A stretch of 45,400 nucleotides of DNA from Luteimonas_C sp035250245 (GTDB lineage: Bacteria; Pseudomonadota; Gammaproteobacteria; Xanthomonadales; Xanthomonadaceae): the NCBI GenBank assembly GCA_035250245.1, contig DATFFH010000103.1, positions 1 to 45,400 of the forward strand. The letters are read 5' to 3'. The notes beneath the pieces were generated by a model. It was not told the origin of the DNA, searched no databases, and worked only from the letters and a program-made list of their open reading frames with translations. Position numbers and translations under genes: made by a program. Of this stretch, positions 5,868-14,107 are shown piece by piece. How positions within the stretch are numbered: position 1 is the first letter of the stretch; every line of letters begins with the position of its first letter.

Positions 5868-8676
5868 TTCCGCTGCAGGCCTCGCGCAGCCGGCCGACTT
5901 CGCGCGGCAAGGCGCCGCCGTCGGGCAGGGCGGCTTGCAGTTCCGCGGCCAACGCATCCAGCTGGCCGGCGCCGGTCGCCGGATCGTCGCGGCAGGTCGC
6001 TTCGGCCGCGTAGGCGCGGGTGCGCCAGCGCAATTTGCGGTATTCGGTGCCGGGTTGTTGCAGCCGGCCGATCCGGTCGAATTCGAGCACGGCGGCGGGC
6101 CGCTCGTCGCCGCGCGCCAGCAGCCGCGCCAGCGACAATTCCGCGCGTAGCGTGCGCAGGGAGTGCGCGCCGTCGCCGCTGCGCAGGATGTTCACCGCCT
6201 GGTTCAAACGCAGCCGCGCTTCCACATCGCGCCCTTGCGCGGCCAGGGTTTCGCCGATCAGGCGGTCGGTGTCGGCGACCTGCGAATGCTGCGGCCCGTA
6301 TTGGGCCACGCGCAACCGCCGCGATTCCTCCAGCGCCTGCAAGGCTTCGGCGTCGCGGCCGGCGTCGTGCAGCACCATGCCGTAGTTGAACAGGCCGCCC
6401 GGCAGCAGCCCGGCGCCGCCGGGCAGGCGCCAGATGCGGATCGCTTCCTGCAGCGCCGACAACGCGGCCGGGATGTCGCCGCGTTCCCAGGCGACCACGC
6501 CGATCGAACTCCAGGTGCCGGCGACATCGATATGGTCGCGGCCGACGCGGGCGATCAGCGCCTTCTGCACTTCGCGGAATTCTTCCTCCGCGGCGAGCAG
6601 GCGGCCCTGGTCCAGGTATACGCCGGCCAGCTGGCGCCGCGCCGACAGCGTGGAAGGATGGCGCGGCCCCAGCTGCTGCATGCTCAGCGCGATCGCCTCG
6701 CGCAAGGTCTTGCCGGCGCCGTCGGTGTCGCCCTGTTCGCGCTGGACCACGCCGATGCTGCGCAAAATGTCGACCGCCAGCGGATGCTTGTCGCCTTCGG
6801 CCGCGCGCAGTTGCGCCAACGCGTCGCGGAAGCCCTGCAAGGCCTGTTGCGATTCGCCCACGTCCGAATGCAGCGCGGCCAGGTCGGTCATGTTCTCGAC
6901 TGCGCCGATCTGGTCGCCGAGCGGATCGCGGCGCAGCGCCATCGATTTCTCGAACAGCGCGCGCGCGGTGCGCGATTCGCCGATCGCGCGCCGGCACCGT
7001 CCCAGCTGCGAGTAGTACTCGGCGACTTGCGAGGCCAATTGCACCTGCTCGCGGCGCGCGCGGTCCATCAACGGCTGCATCGTATCGATGCATTGCCGCG
7101 ATTCGCCGAGCAGGCGCTGCGCCCGGCCGGTCTGGGTCGCGGCCTGCAGGCGCAGGCTGGACGGCGGGTCGGACATCGCCGCGATCATCGTCGCCTGCTG
7201 GCCCAGCACGTCCAGCGCCGCGCGATAGTTGCCGCGGGTGATGTGGATGCGGGCGATCACGCCCAGCACCTCGGCGCGCGCGCCCGGCTGGCGCGAGGAC
7301 ATCCCGCGGCCGCCTTCTTCGCCCGCCTTCAGCAGGTCTTCCACGCTCAGCGGCCTGCCGTCGGCGGCGATGCCGGCGTTCTCGAACAGGTCGATCACGA
7401 AATCCTGCATCGCCTGCGCGCGCGCCGCTTCGCGCACCGCTTCGCGCGCCTGCCAGGCGACGATGCCCAGCGCGCCGATCAGCACCGTCGCCACCAGCGT
7501 GCCGGTCGCCAAGGCCCAGCGATGGCGATGGACGTATTTGCGGACCCGATAGCCCAGGCTTTGCGCGCGCGCCTGCACGGGCCGGCCGGCCTGGTGCCGC
7601 TGCAGATCCAGCGACAGCGCTTCGACCGAGGCGTAGCGTTGTTCCGGGCGCTTGGCCAGGGCCTTGAGCGTGATGTTGTCCAAGTCGCCGATCAAGGCGC
7701 GCGCGCGGCGGCGCAAGCCCGCCGCGTCGTGCTGGGTGGCCGCTTCGGACGTGGCGCGCAGCAGCGCTTGCGAGGGACGCTGCGGATCGTGCGCGACGAT
7801 GGCCTCTTCCCATTCGGCGTCGGTCTGGCGCTTGAGCCGGTAGGGTTTGGTGTCGGCCAGCAGTTCGTACAGCACCACGCCCAGCGAATACACGTCGGTC
7901 ATGGTCGTGACCGGTTCGCCGCGCACCTGCTCCGGCGCGGCGTAGTGCAGGGTGAAGGCGCGCACGCCGGTGCGGGTGCGTTCTATGGTCTTGTCGGTGT
8001 CCAGCAGTTTGGCGATGCCGAAGTCCAGCAACCGCACCTCGCCGCCGGGCGTGACCAGGATGTTCGACGGTTTCAGGTCGCGGTGCACGATCAGGTTGGC
8101 GTGCGCGTGGCTCACCGCTTCGCACACCTGATGGAACAGCATCAGGCGCGTTTCCAGCGGCACAGAACGGTTGCGGCAGTAGTCGGTGATCGGCTCGCCT
8201 TCGACGTATTCCAGCGCCAGGTAGGGCTGGCTGTCGTTGCTGATGCCGGCGTCGAGCAGGCGCGCGATGTGCGGATGCTCCAGCCGCGCCAGGATTTGGC
8301 GCTCGCGGGTGAAGCGCAGCCGCAGGTTGGGATCGGCCAGGCCCGGCCGCAGCAGTTTCAGCGCGACGCGGCGCTGGTACAGGCCGTCGGCGCGGGCGGC
8401 CAACCAGACCTGGCCCATGCCGCCTTCGCCGAGCAGCAGGTCCAAGCGATACGGGCCGACCATCGCGCCGCTGCGCGCGCTCGGCGCCAGCGATACCACC
8501 GGCTCGGACAGGAAACTCTCGCTGCCGTGCTCCAGCGCGATCAGTTCCTCCAATTCGGCGGCCAGGGCCGGATCGGTTTCGCGCAGTTCGGCCAGATGTC
8601 GCTCGCGTTCGCTTTCTTCCAGCTCGAACAGCGCGTCGAGCAGCGGCGAGAGGCGTTGCCAGCGTTCCGGGTCCAT
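5797..8676 (-). CDS. Transmembrane Ser/Thr protein kinase with TPR-rich sensor region
   Basis: A 959-residue eukaryotic-type Ser/Thr kinase. The cytoplasmic N-terminal kinase domain has the Gly loop GEGGMG (83-88), the invariant Lys in VALK (107), the catalytic HRDLKPSN (His198, Asp200) and DFG (218-220). One membrane segment (WALATGTLVATVLIGALGIVAW) lies near residues 390-412. The rest, about 540 residues, is helical and Ala/Leu/Arg-rich with TPR-like repeats and should lie outside the inner membrane. ATG 8676 is preceded by GGGAGGCG. The ECF sigma factor gene ends 239 bases upstream on the same strand; such pairs usually work together, the kinase controlling the sigma factor. The last about 25 residues are Ala/Arg-rich and overlap the end of tdk, so the C-terminus may be poorly conserved. 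Confidence 0.9.
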   Translation of the reverse strand: MDPERWQRLSPLLDALFELEESERERHLAELRETDPALAAELEELIALEHGSESFLSEPVVSLAPSARSGAMVGPYRLDLLLGEGGMGQVWLAARADGLYQRRVALKLLRPGLADPNLRLRFTRERQILARLEHPHIARLLDAGISNDSQPYLALEYVEGEPITDYCRNRSVPLETRLMLFHQVCEAVSHAHANLIVHRDLKPSNILVTPGGEVRLLDFGIAKLLDTDKTIERTRTGVRAFTLHYAAPEQVRGEPVTTMTDVYSLGVVLYELLADTKPYRLKRQTDAEWEEAIVAHDPQRPSQALLRATSEAATQHDAAGLRRRARALIGDLDNITLKALAKRPEQRYASVEALSLDLQRHQAGRPVQARAQSLGYRVRKYVHRHRWALATGTLVATVLIGALGIVAWQAREAVREAARAQAMQDFVIDLFENAGIAADGRPLSVEDLLKAGEEGGRGMSSRQPGARAEVLGVIARIHITRGNYRAALDVLGQQATMIAAMSDPPSSLRLQAATQTGRAQRLLGESRQCIDTMQPLMDRARREQVQLASQVAEYYSQLGRCRRAIGESRTARALFEKSMALRRDPLGDQIGAVENMTDLAALHSDVGESQQALQGFRDALAQLRAAEGDKHPLAVDILRSIGVVQREQGDTDGAGKTLREAIALSMQQLGPRHPSTLSARRQLAGVYLDQGRLLAAEEEFREVQKALIARVGRDHIDVAGTWSSIGVVAWERGDIPAALSALQEAIRIWRLPGGAGLLPGGLFNYGMVLHDAGRDAEALQALEESRRLRVAQYGPQHSQVADTDRLIGETLAAQGRDVEARLRLNQAVNILRSGDGAHSLRTLRAELSLARLLARGDERPAAVLEFDRIGRLQQPGTEYRKLRWRTRAYAAEATCRDDPATGAGQLDALAAELQAALPDGGALPREVGRLREACSGTTAAAAAATAPGLRPRSRRASPA

Positions 8677-8712
8677 GACTCAGCGCCTCCCGCTTTCCGC
8701 AGGAGCGGCTTT

Positions 8713-8796
8713 TGTGGGAGCGGCTTCAGCCGCGAGCGTTTTCCAGCAAGTCGCAGCGATCTGAAGCAAGGAGCTCGCGACTGAAGCCGCTCCCAC
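8713..8796. repeat. TGTGGGAGCGGCTTCAGCC inverted-pair repeat
   Basis: An outer arm TGTGGGAGCGGCTTCAGCC at 8713 is mirrored by GGCTGAAGCC-like GACTGAAGCCGCTCCCACA ending at 8796. The centre has GTCGCAGCGATCTGAAG. A second copy lies at 36964-37046 with a related centre, ATTGCGGCGATCTGAAG. It fills part of the gap between the sigma factor and the kinase gene. Confidence 0.85.
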
Positions 8797-8844
8797 AAAG
8801 GAAGGGTTTTGCTCTTGCGATGTCATCCGCGTCTCCGGAAACAA

Positions 8845-8870
8845 GAGCAGCGGAGCAAGCTCCGCTCTAC
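8845..8870. repeat. GTAGAGCGGGGC-type short palindrome (variant)
   Basis: GAGCAGCGGAGCAAGCTCCGCTCTAC is a simple palindrome whose better copies (CGGGGCAAGCCCCG core) occur at 29547, 36931 and 37086. It is followed by AAAGCAAAAGC, one of the short A-rich linkers that accompany these elements. Confidence 0.75.
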
Positions 8871-8915
8871 AAAGCAAAAGCGAGGCGGCGCGCATGAACC
8901 CACGCCTTCGCCGGA

Positions 8916-9482
8916 TTACTCGTTCTTCAACGCGGCCAGCAGGAACAGCCGCGCCTTCTGCCAATCGCGGCGGATGCTGCGTTCGGAACGTTTCAGCAAC
9001 GCGGCGATCTCCAGTTCCGACAGCCCGGCGAAATAGCGCAGTTCCACCACCTGCGCCAACTTCTCATCCACAGCGGACAAACGGGTCAGCGCGGTGTCCA
9101 GGCCCAGCATCTCTTCGTCCAGGCGCAAGCCGCCTTCGACGTCCTCGGGCAGGTCGGTGACCCGGTGCAGGTCGCCGCCGCGCTTCTGCGCCAGGCGCTG
9201 GCGCGCGTAGTCGACCACCACGCTGCGCATCGCCGAGGCGGCGTAGGCGAAGAAATGCGCACGGTCGCCGAATTGCGCCTCGCGCCGGCCGATCAGCTTC
9301 AGATAGGCCTCGTGCACCAGCGCGGTCGCATCGAGCGTGTGCCCGTGCTGGCCGGCGAGCTGGCGCCGCGCCATCGCATGCAGCTCTTGATAGAGCGTGG
9401 AGAGCACGCGATCCAGGGCGCCGCGATCCCCGTCACGCGCGGCGTCCAGCAAGAGCGTGATTTCGGTGGTGCTGCTGGCCAT
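8916..9482 (-). CDS. ECF sigma factor, TIGR02999/ECF43-like
   Basis: A 188-residue extracytoplasmic-function sigma factor. Region 2 spans about residues 10-95 and includes TALVHEAYLKL and FFAYAASAMRSVVVDYAR. Region 4 spans about 130-188 and has the helix-turn-helix GLSELEIAALLKRSERSIRRDW. The wording TLDATALVHEAYLKL is typical of the TIGR02999 group common in Xanthomonadaceae, which is linked to Ser/Thr kinases. Ordinary ECF factors have an acidic stretch (DAEDLVQE) in region 2.2. Here the matching place reads DATALVHE with Thr49 and Thr53, as expected if phosphorylation supplies the negative charge (inference from the EcfP/PknT precedent). Start 9482 is chosen because codons further upstream do not look like the family. 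No anti-sigma gene is next to it; the TPR kinase follows. Confidence 0.9.
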   Translation of the reverse strand: MASSTTEITLLLDAARDGDRGALDRVLSTLYQELHAMARRQLAGQHGHTLDATALVHEAYLKLIGRREAQFGDRAHFFAYAASAMRSVVVDYARQRLAQKRGGDLHRVTDLPEDVEGGLRLDEEMLGLDTALTRLSAVDEKLAQVVELRYFAGLSELEIAALLKRSERSIRRDWQKARLFLLAALKNE

Positions 9483-9567
9483 CGCGACTCGGGGGCGTGC
9501 GTCGGAGCCTAAATATAGTCTTTCCTGAACGGGTCGGGGCAACCGAGCGTCCGCACGGCCCAACGAT

Positions 9568-10380
9568 TCAGCGTTGGCAGTGCCCGCACCAGACCGTGGT
9601 GCGCTGGCCGATCGAGGCTTCCTTCAGCGGCCGCCCGCAGCGCGGGCAGGGCTCGCCGCCGCGGCCGTAAGCCGACAATTCCTGTTCGAAATAGCCGGGC
9701 GCTCCATCCGGATTCAGGAAATCGCGCAACGTGGTCCCGCCGCGGACGATCGCGTAGGCCAGGATCCTTTTCACTTCCTCGGCCAGCATGCCGTAACGCT
9801 CGCGCGCGACCCGGCCGGCGGCGCGCAGGGGGGAGATGCCGGCCGCGAACAAGGCCTCGGCGGCATAGATGTTGCCCACGCCCACCACGACCCGCTGGTC
9901 CATCAGGAAGGTCTTCACCGGCGCGCTGCGGCCGCGGCTGCGTTCGAACAGGTAGTCCCCATCGAAATCGTCCGACAACGGCTCCGGCCCCAGGCCGCGC
10001 AGCAGTTCGTGGGTTTCGCCCGGTGCTTGCCAAAGCAAGCTGCCGAACCGGCGCGGATCGTTGAAGCGCAGCACGCGGCCCGAATCCAGGGCGATGTCGA
10101 CGTGGTCGTGCTCCACCGGCCGGGTCTTGGCCGGCAGCACGCGCAGGCTGCCGGACATGCCCAGATGCAGCAGCGCGCTGCCGGCTGCGGTGTCCAGCAG
10201 CAGGTATTTGGCGCGGCGGCGGACGGCGTCGATGCGCTGGCCCGGCAAGTCCCGGGATATCTCGGGCGGAATCGGCCAGCGCAGGTCAGGCCGGCGCAGC
10301 AGGACCGACTTCACCCGCCGTTTTTCGACGTGCGGCGCCAAACCGCGGCGGGTAGTTTCGACTTCGGGCAGCTCGGGCAT
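9568..10380 (-). CDS. mutM: Formamidopyrimidine-DNA glycosylase (MutM/Fpg)
   Basis: A 270-residue bifunctional glycosylase/AP lyase that removes 8-oxoguanine and formamidopyrimidines in base-excision repair. The N-terminus after Met is PELPEVETTRRGL: Pro2 is the Schiff-base nucleophile and Glu3 the general acid. Lys58 (RRAKYLLL) and the H2TH region with MDQRVVVGVGNIYAAE are in place. The C-terminal zinc finger is complete (CPRCGRPL...VWCGHCQR), with the family's closing Gln-Arg. The length is normal. The gene is divergent from the desaturase and about 85 bases upstream of the sigma factor on the same strand. Confidence 0.97.
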   Translation of the reverse strand: MPELPEVETTRRGLAPHVEKRRVKSVLLRRPDLRWPIPPEISRDLPGQRIDAVRRRAKYLLLDTAAGSALLHLGMSGSLRVLPAKTRPVEHDHVDIALDSGRVLRFNDPRRFGSLLWQAPGETHELLRGLGPEPLSDDFDGDYLFERSRGRSAPVKTFLMDQRVVVGVGNIYAAEALFAAGISPLRAAGRVARERYGMLAEEVKRILAYAIVRGGTTLRDFLNPDGAPGYFEQELSAYGRGGEPCPRCGRPLKEASIGQRTTVWCGHCQR

Positions 10381-10543
10381 GGCGTTAGTGTCGCAAAGCC
10401 GTCAAGCGCCCGGATCGCTAGCCCGCAAAAGAGAGCCTTGCGTCGCATAAGTCCTTAATCTGAATGAACATACGGCGGCGCAGGGATGGAATTCACCCCG
10501 GCTTGACCGCATGATGGCCGGGTCACTTTTCGAGTCCTCCGCG

Positions 10544-11752
10544 ATGCCCGCTTCGTTCCTCGACTTCCTGGCCGGCGGCCTGCTCCAGTTCGGCTGGATT
10601 GGCCTGGCGATCTATTTCCTGATCGCCACCCAGCTGACCATCTTCTCGGTCACGCTGTACCTGCACCGCAGCCAGGCCCACCGCGGCGTCGACTTCCATC
10701 CGGTGCTGCAGCACTTCTTCCGGTTCTGGACCTGGCTCACCACGTCCATGATCACCAAGGAATGGGTGGCCATCCACCGCAAGCACCACGCCAAGTGCGA
10801 GACCGAGGACGATCCGCACAGCCCGATGTACAAGGGCATCAAGACCGTGTTCTGGCGCGGCGTGGAGCTGTACCGCGAGGCTCGCACCCAGCGCGAGGAC
10901 ATCGAGCAGTACGGCAAGGGCGCGCCGAACGACTGGATCGAGCGTCATCTGTACACGCCGCACGCGACGATGGGCCCGACCCTGTTGCTGTTCATCAGTT
11001 TCGCACTGTTCGGCTTCGCGGGCGTCGCGATCTGGGCGATCCAGATGGCCTGGATCCCGTTCTGGGCCGCGGGCGTGGTCAACGGCCTGGGCCACTGGTG
11101 GGGCTACCGCAATTTCGAGACCACCGACACCGCCACCAATCTGACGCCCTGGGGCGTGTGGATCGGCGGCGAGGAACTGCACAACAACCACCATGCCTTC
11201 CCGAGCTCGGCGCGCTTCGCGCTGCGCAAGTGGGAAGTGGACATCGGCTGGATCGCGATCAAGGGCTTCGAAAAGCTCGGCCTGGCCAAGGTGCTGCGCG
11301 TGGCCCCGGCGCTGGACGTGCGTCCGAACATGCACGTGCCCGACGCCGACACGATGAAGGCGCTGCTGGCGCACCGCTTCCAGGCGATGACCGACTACCA
11401 GCGCAACGTGATCGCGCCGGCGTTGCGCGAAGAAGCCTCCGCCGCCGGCGCCAAGCTGCGCGCGCTGCTGCCGCGCCAACTGCGCAAGGGCCTGGTCGAC
11501 GACGGCCGCTGGCTGAAGCCGGAAGCGCGCGAGCAGTTGCAGACCTGGGTCTCGCAGCGTCCGCGCATCCGCACTTTGGTCGAGCATCGCGCGCGCCTGT
11601 CCGCATTGTTGGAGGCGCGCAGCCAGAACGCGGCCGAATCGCTGCACAACCTGCAGGCCTGGTGCCGCGAGGCCGAGGCCAGCGGCATCCGCGCGCTGCA
11701 GGATTTCTCGGCGCGGCTGAAGGGCTATTCGCTGCAGTCGGTGCGCGCCTGA
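10544..11752 (+). CDS. Membrane acyl desaturase (DesA-like delta-9) with C-terminal extension
   Basis: A 402-residue integral membrane di-iron desaturase that puts a cis double bond into acyl chains of phospholipids or acyl-CoA. The three histidine boxes are intact: HRSQAHR (41-47), HRKHH (78-82) and HNNHH (213-217). Hydrophobic spans lie near residues 12-40 and 145-190. The N-terminal two thirds closely follow the aerobic phospholipid desaturase pattern (AIHRKHHAKCETEDDPHSP). The last about 130 residues form a charged helical tail with no histidine box (function unknown). The start MPASFLDF is preferred because it gives the short family N-terminus; an ATG at 10511 would add 11 residues. Neither has a good Shine-Dalgarno. 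The EF-hand gene starts 7 bases after the stop, so the two are probably cotranscribed. Confidence 0.93.
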   Translation: MPASFLDFLAGGLLQFGWIGLAIYFLIATQLTIFSVTLYLHRSQAHRGVDFHPVLQHFFRFWTWLTTSMITKEWVAIHRKHHAKCETEDDPHSPMYKGIKTVFWRGVELYREARTQREDIEQYGKGAPNDWIERHLYTPHATMGPTLLLFISFALFGFAGVAIWAIQMAWIPFWAAGVVNGLGHWWGYRNFETTDTATNLTPWGVWIGGEELHNNHHAFPSSARFALRKWEVDIGWIAIKGFEKLGLAKVLRVAPALDVRPNMHVPDADTMKALLAHRFQAMTDYQRNVIAPALREEASAAGAKLRALLPRQLRKGLVDDGRWLKPEAREQLQTWVSQRPRIRTLVEHRARLSALLEARSQNAAESLHNLQAWCREAEASGIRALQDFSARLKGYSLQSVRA

Positions 11753-11759
11753 CCCTACC

Positions 11760-12122
11760 GTGATTTCCCGTTCTCGTCGCAAGAAGCCCGGCTGCGTTTG
11801 GCCGGGCTTCTTGTTTGCGGCGATGGCGCCGCTGGCGGCCTCCGCGCAGGTCAACGCCACCACCGACTACCTCTCGCGCATGGACGCCGACCGCGACGGC
11901 CGCGTCTCCCTGCTCGAATACCAGGATTGGCTCAGCTACGCCTTCGATGGCATGGACAAGAACGGCGACGGCACGTTGTCCGCGATGGAACAGCCGGGCG
12001 GACGCGGCAAACCGATCATCCGCACCGAACACCGCGAGCGCCTGGCCGAACGGTTCAAACGCCAGGACACGAACCGCGACGGTTATTTGAGCGCGAAGGA
12101 ACTGTCCGCGCCCCCGCAGTAG
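11760..12122 (+). CDS. Secreted EF-hand calcium-binding protein
   Basis: A 120-residue protein with a signal peptide (Arg/Lys-rich start, hydrophobic core, cut near AASAQ at residue 30) and three EF-hand loops: DADRDGRVSLLE (42-53), DKNGDGTLSAME (66-77) and DTNRDGYLSAKE (103-114). It should bind Ca2+ in the periplasm or outside the cell. The start is GTG at 11760; the first in-frame ATG (11823) would cut the signal peptide in half. The stop codon TAG at 12120-12122 is the TAG of the GTAGGGTGGGCC repeat that begins at 12119, so the repeat has set the present end of the protein. The partner is unknown. Confidence 0.85.
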   Translation: MISRSRRKKPGCVWPGFLFAAMAPLAASAQVNATTDYLSRMDADRDGRVSLLEYQDWLSYAFDGMDKNGDGTLSAMEQPGGRGKPIIRTEHRERLAERFKRQDTNRDGYLSAKELSAPPQ

Positions 12123-12252
12123 GGTGGGCCTTGGCCCACCATCGCCGTCTTTACGCATCGACGAACAACGGGCGAAGCGGATTCTGGCTATCTATTCGCT
12201 GATCGTTCGTCGTAAGCGAGGCAGGGCGTCGGTGGGCCAAGGCCCACCCTAC
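12119..12252. repeat. GTAGGGTGGGCC-family inverted pair
   Basis: A full unit with outer arms GTAGGGTGGGCCTTGGCCCACC and GGTGGGCCAAGGCCCACCCTAC, and inner arms CGACGAACAAC and GATCGTTCGTCG. It lies between two convergent genes and carries the stop codon of the EF-hand gene. Confidence 0.9.
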
Positions 12253-12265
12253 GCCTCGACGCCCC

Positions 12266-13978
12266 TCATCGATCGCGTCCGACGATGAACAGCTTGCCGT
12301 TGTTGATGGGATAGATGCGTCCGCGGTGGTCGATCGCGGTGGGCGTATAAGCCGCGTACGCCGTGCGTTCCAGGAAGAAGCGTTGTTGCAGGATGCCGCC
12401 CTGGCCGATCACGTAAAGATTGCCGTCGGCGCTGACCGCATAGACGTTGCCGTCGCGATCGATGCCAGGCGTCGCGACGCACCATTCGAAGTGGAAGCCG
12501 ATGTCTTCGCATTCGATGGTGCCGTCGGGCAGCCGTTCGCATTCCTGGGTATTGGTGTTCGTGTATTCCCACTCTTCCTCGAGCGTCGGGCTGAGCTGGG
12601 TGATGGCGTACTCGTCGTCGGCGTAGTACTGGTCCTTGATCACGAGCGAGTAGGTGCGTCCGTGCCGATAGACGCCGGGCGTGATGTCCCAGCCGAAGTC
12701 GTAGGACGCCTGGTACTGGCCCTCACGGTCGAACTTCATCAGATGGCCGCGGCCTGCGTTGTAGACCGTGTAGGCCCCGAAGACGACGCTGCCGTCCGGC
12801 AGAGCGACCGGTGAACTGGACGAACTGTCGTTCACCACGCCGGCCGGCGGCATGTTGGTCAACGGATCCACGCCGTGCGTCGCGCCGGGACGGCAGACGG
12901 TGGCGAGCACGCCGCACCCGTCGTTCAGATGGCCGCGCAGCGAGCTGGCCCATTTGAGCTGCAAGCCTGGCGTCAACGCGACCAGATAACCGTAGTGTTC
13001 GGCGGCATGGGCGCGGGTGACCGCATAGATGGTGCCGTCCGCGGCTATCGCCGGCGTGGCGTCGAGCGGGGGCCGCTGCGAGAGGCAGGGCGTCTGCGGC
13101 GGGAGCGTCGGGCTGCCGTCGGGTTGCGGCGCCGGTGGCCAGGGCCGTGGCGGTTGCGGCTGCATCTGCGTGTAGGTGAGATAGCACAACGCGCTCGGCG
13201 CCGGCGCATTGGGAATGAGCTGCGTGTAATCCGCCTTGCGGATTTGGCCATGCTTGTCGACGCGCACTAGCCAAGCCTCGTGCACGTCGGCTGTCCGCGG
13301 CGCGGACGCATCTAGGCGCAGGACGTTGTAGACGATGTTGCCGTCCTGGTCCGCGGTGACCCCGCCGACGACATAACGCTGCGGGTCTATCGCGCCGCCG
13401 AAAGGATTGATCCTCTGCACGAGCCCGCCGTGCTGCTTGTCCAGCTTGAGCAGCGTGCCGCCCGCGCCCGGCAGGTAAAGGAAGCGCTTCGACAGCGCCG
13501 GCTGCCACAGTCCGCTGGTTCCGTTCGTCTTCAACGGAGCGGGTTTCCAATCGCTGGCGTAGCTCCATTGCTCGACGAGTCTGTCGTGCTGCCAGCGATA
13601 GCCTTTCTCGCTCCAAACGTAGGTTTGCGGCTGCCCGGAAACGCCGGTTTTCGCCATGATGAAAACGCGGCCTTCGCCGTCCGACAGCGGCACCTGCACG
13701 TGGTCGAGGGAACCGTACGGGGTGTCGTTCTGGATGAAGGGGTCCAGGATTTTCTCGGCCAGGATCGTCTCGGCCCACTGTCCTTTCGCGCAGGACTGGC
13801 TGTCGTGCGCCGAACTGCGTCCCCATTGGGTCCATTCGCATTGGCGGCCGGCGAATTGATCGTCGCCCGAGGCGAGGGAAGCGAATCCGAGGCCGAGGAG
13901 CGCGGTCGCGAACAGCGTCGCCCGTCCCCGGAAGGTTTTTGAGTGTCTCACGATGAAGCCGGCTTCTTGCGTGCGCAT
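12266..13978 (-). CDS. Secreted repeat protein, PQQ/propeller-like, function unknown
   Basis: A 570-residue exported protein. The start at 13978 has a good ribosome-binding site (AAGGAGAGG) and gives a long signal peptide (basic start, then ATLFATALLGLGFASLASG). The mature part has repeated strands of the kind DxxGxIYAV / DGNVYAVSADGNLYVIG / DHRGRIYPINNGKLFIVG, which suggests a PQQ-type or NHL-like beta-propeller. A Pro-rich insert sits near residue 280 (PPRPWPPAPQPDGSP). Several cysteines (CEW, CYL, CLS, CGV, CRP, CER, CED, CVA) could form disulfides. Neither catalytic residues nor cofactor ligands could be identified. It stands alone, convergent with the EF-hand gene and divergent from the esterase gene. 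Export is well supported, the fold less so. Confidence 0.8.
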   Translation of the reverse strand: MRTQEAGFIVRHSKTFRGRATLFATALLGLGFASLASGDDQFAGRQCEWTQWGRSSAHDSQSCAKGQWAETILAEKILDPFIQNDTPYGSLDHVQVPLSDGEGRVFIMAKTGVSGQPQTYVWSEKGYRWQHDRLVEQWSYASDWKPAPLKTNGTSGLWQPALSKRFLYLPGAGGTLLKLDKQHGGLVQRINPFGGAIDPQRYVVGGVTADQDGNIVYNVLRLDASAPRTADVHEAWLVRVDKHGQIRKADYTQLIPNAPAPSALCYLTYTQMQPQPPRPWPPAPQPDGSPTLPPQTPCLSQRPPLDATPAIAADGTIYAVTRAHAAEHYGYLVALTPGLQLKWASSLRGHLNDGCGVLATVCRPGATHGVDPLTNMPPAGVVNDSSSSSPVALPDGSVVFGAYTVYNAGRGHLMKFDREGQYQASYDFGWDITPGVYRHGRTYSLVIKDQYYADDEYAITQLSPTLEEEWEYTNTNTQECERLPDGTIECEDIGFHFEWCVATPGIDRDGNVYAVSADGNLYVIGQGGILQQRFFLERTAYAAYTPTAIDHRGRIYPINNGKLFIVGRDR

Positions 13979-14107
13979 GCATCCTCTCCTTGGCGTGTCT
14001 TGCCGTCGCGAAGCTTGGTCGCGCGACACTAGCGGAAAGGGATGGCGCCCGTACGTCCGTTCGTCGGATCGGTTATCTTCTTTGCAACGCCACCGAAACA
14101 GACAAGC

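Noticed and set aside
6163..8784. A very long open frame (over 870 codons) antisense to the Ser/Thr kinase
   Set aside because: The opposite strand codes for an intact kinase with all motifs. The antisense translation has no recognisable domains and its composition is typical of high-GC shadow frames.
9483..9563. Longer N-terminus of the ECF sigma factor
   Set aside because: The extra 27 residues (MGRADARLPRPVQERLYLG and more) are Arg/Pro-rich, unlike the family, and the ATG at 9482 gives the normal length.
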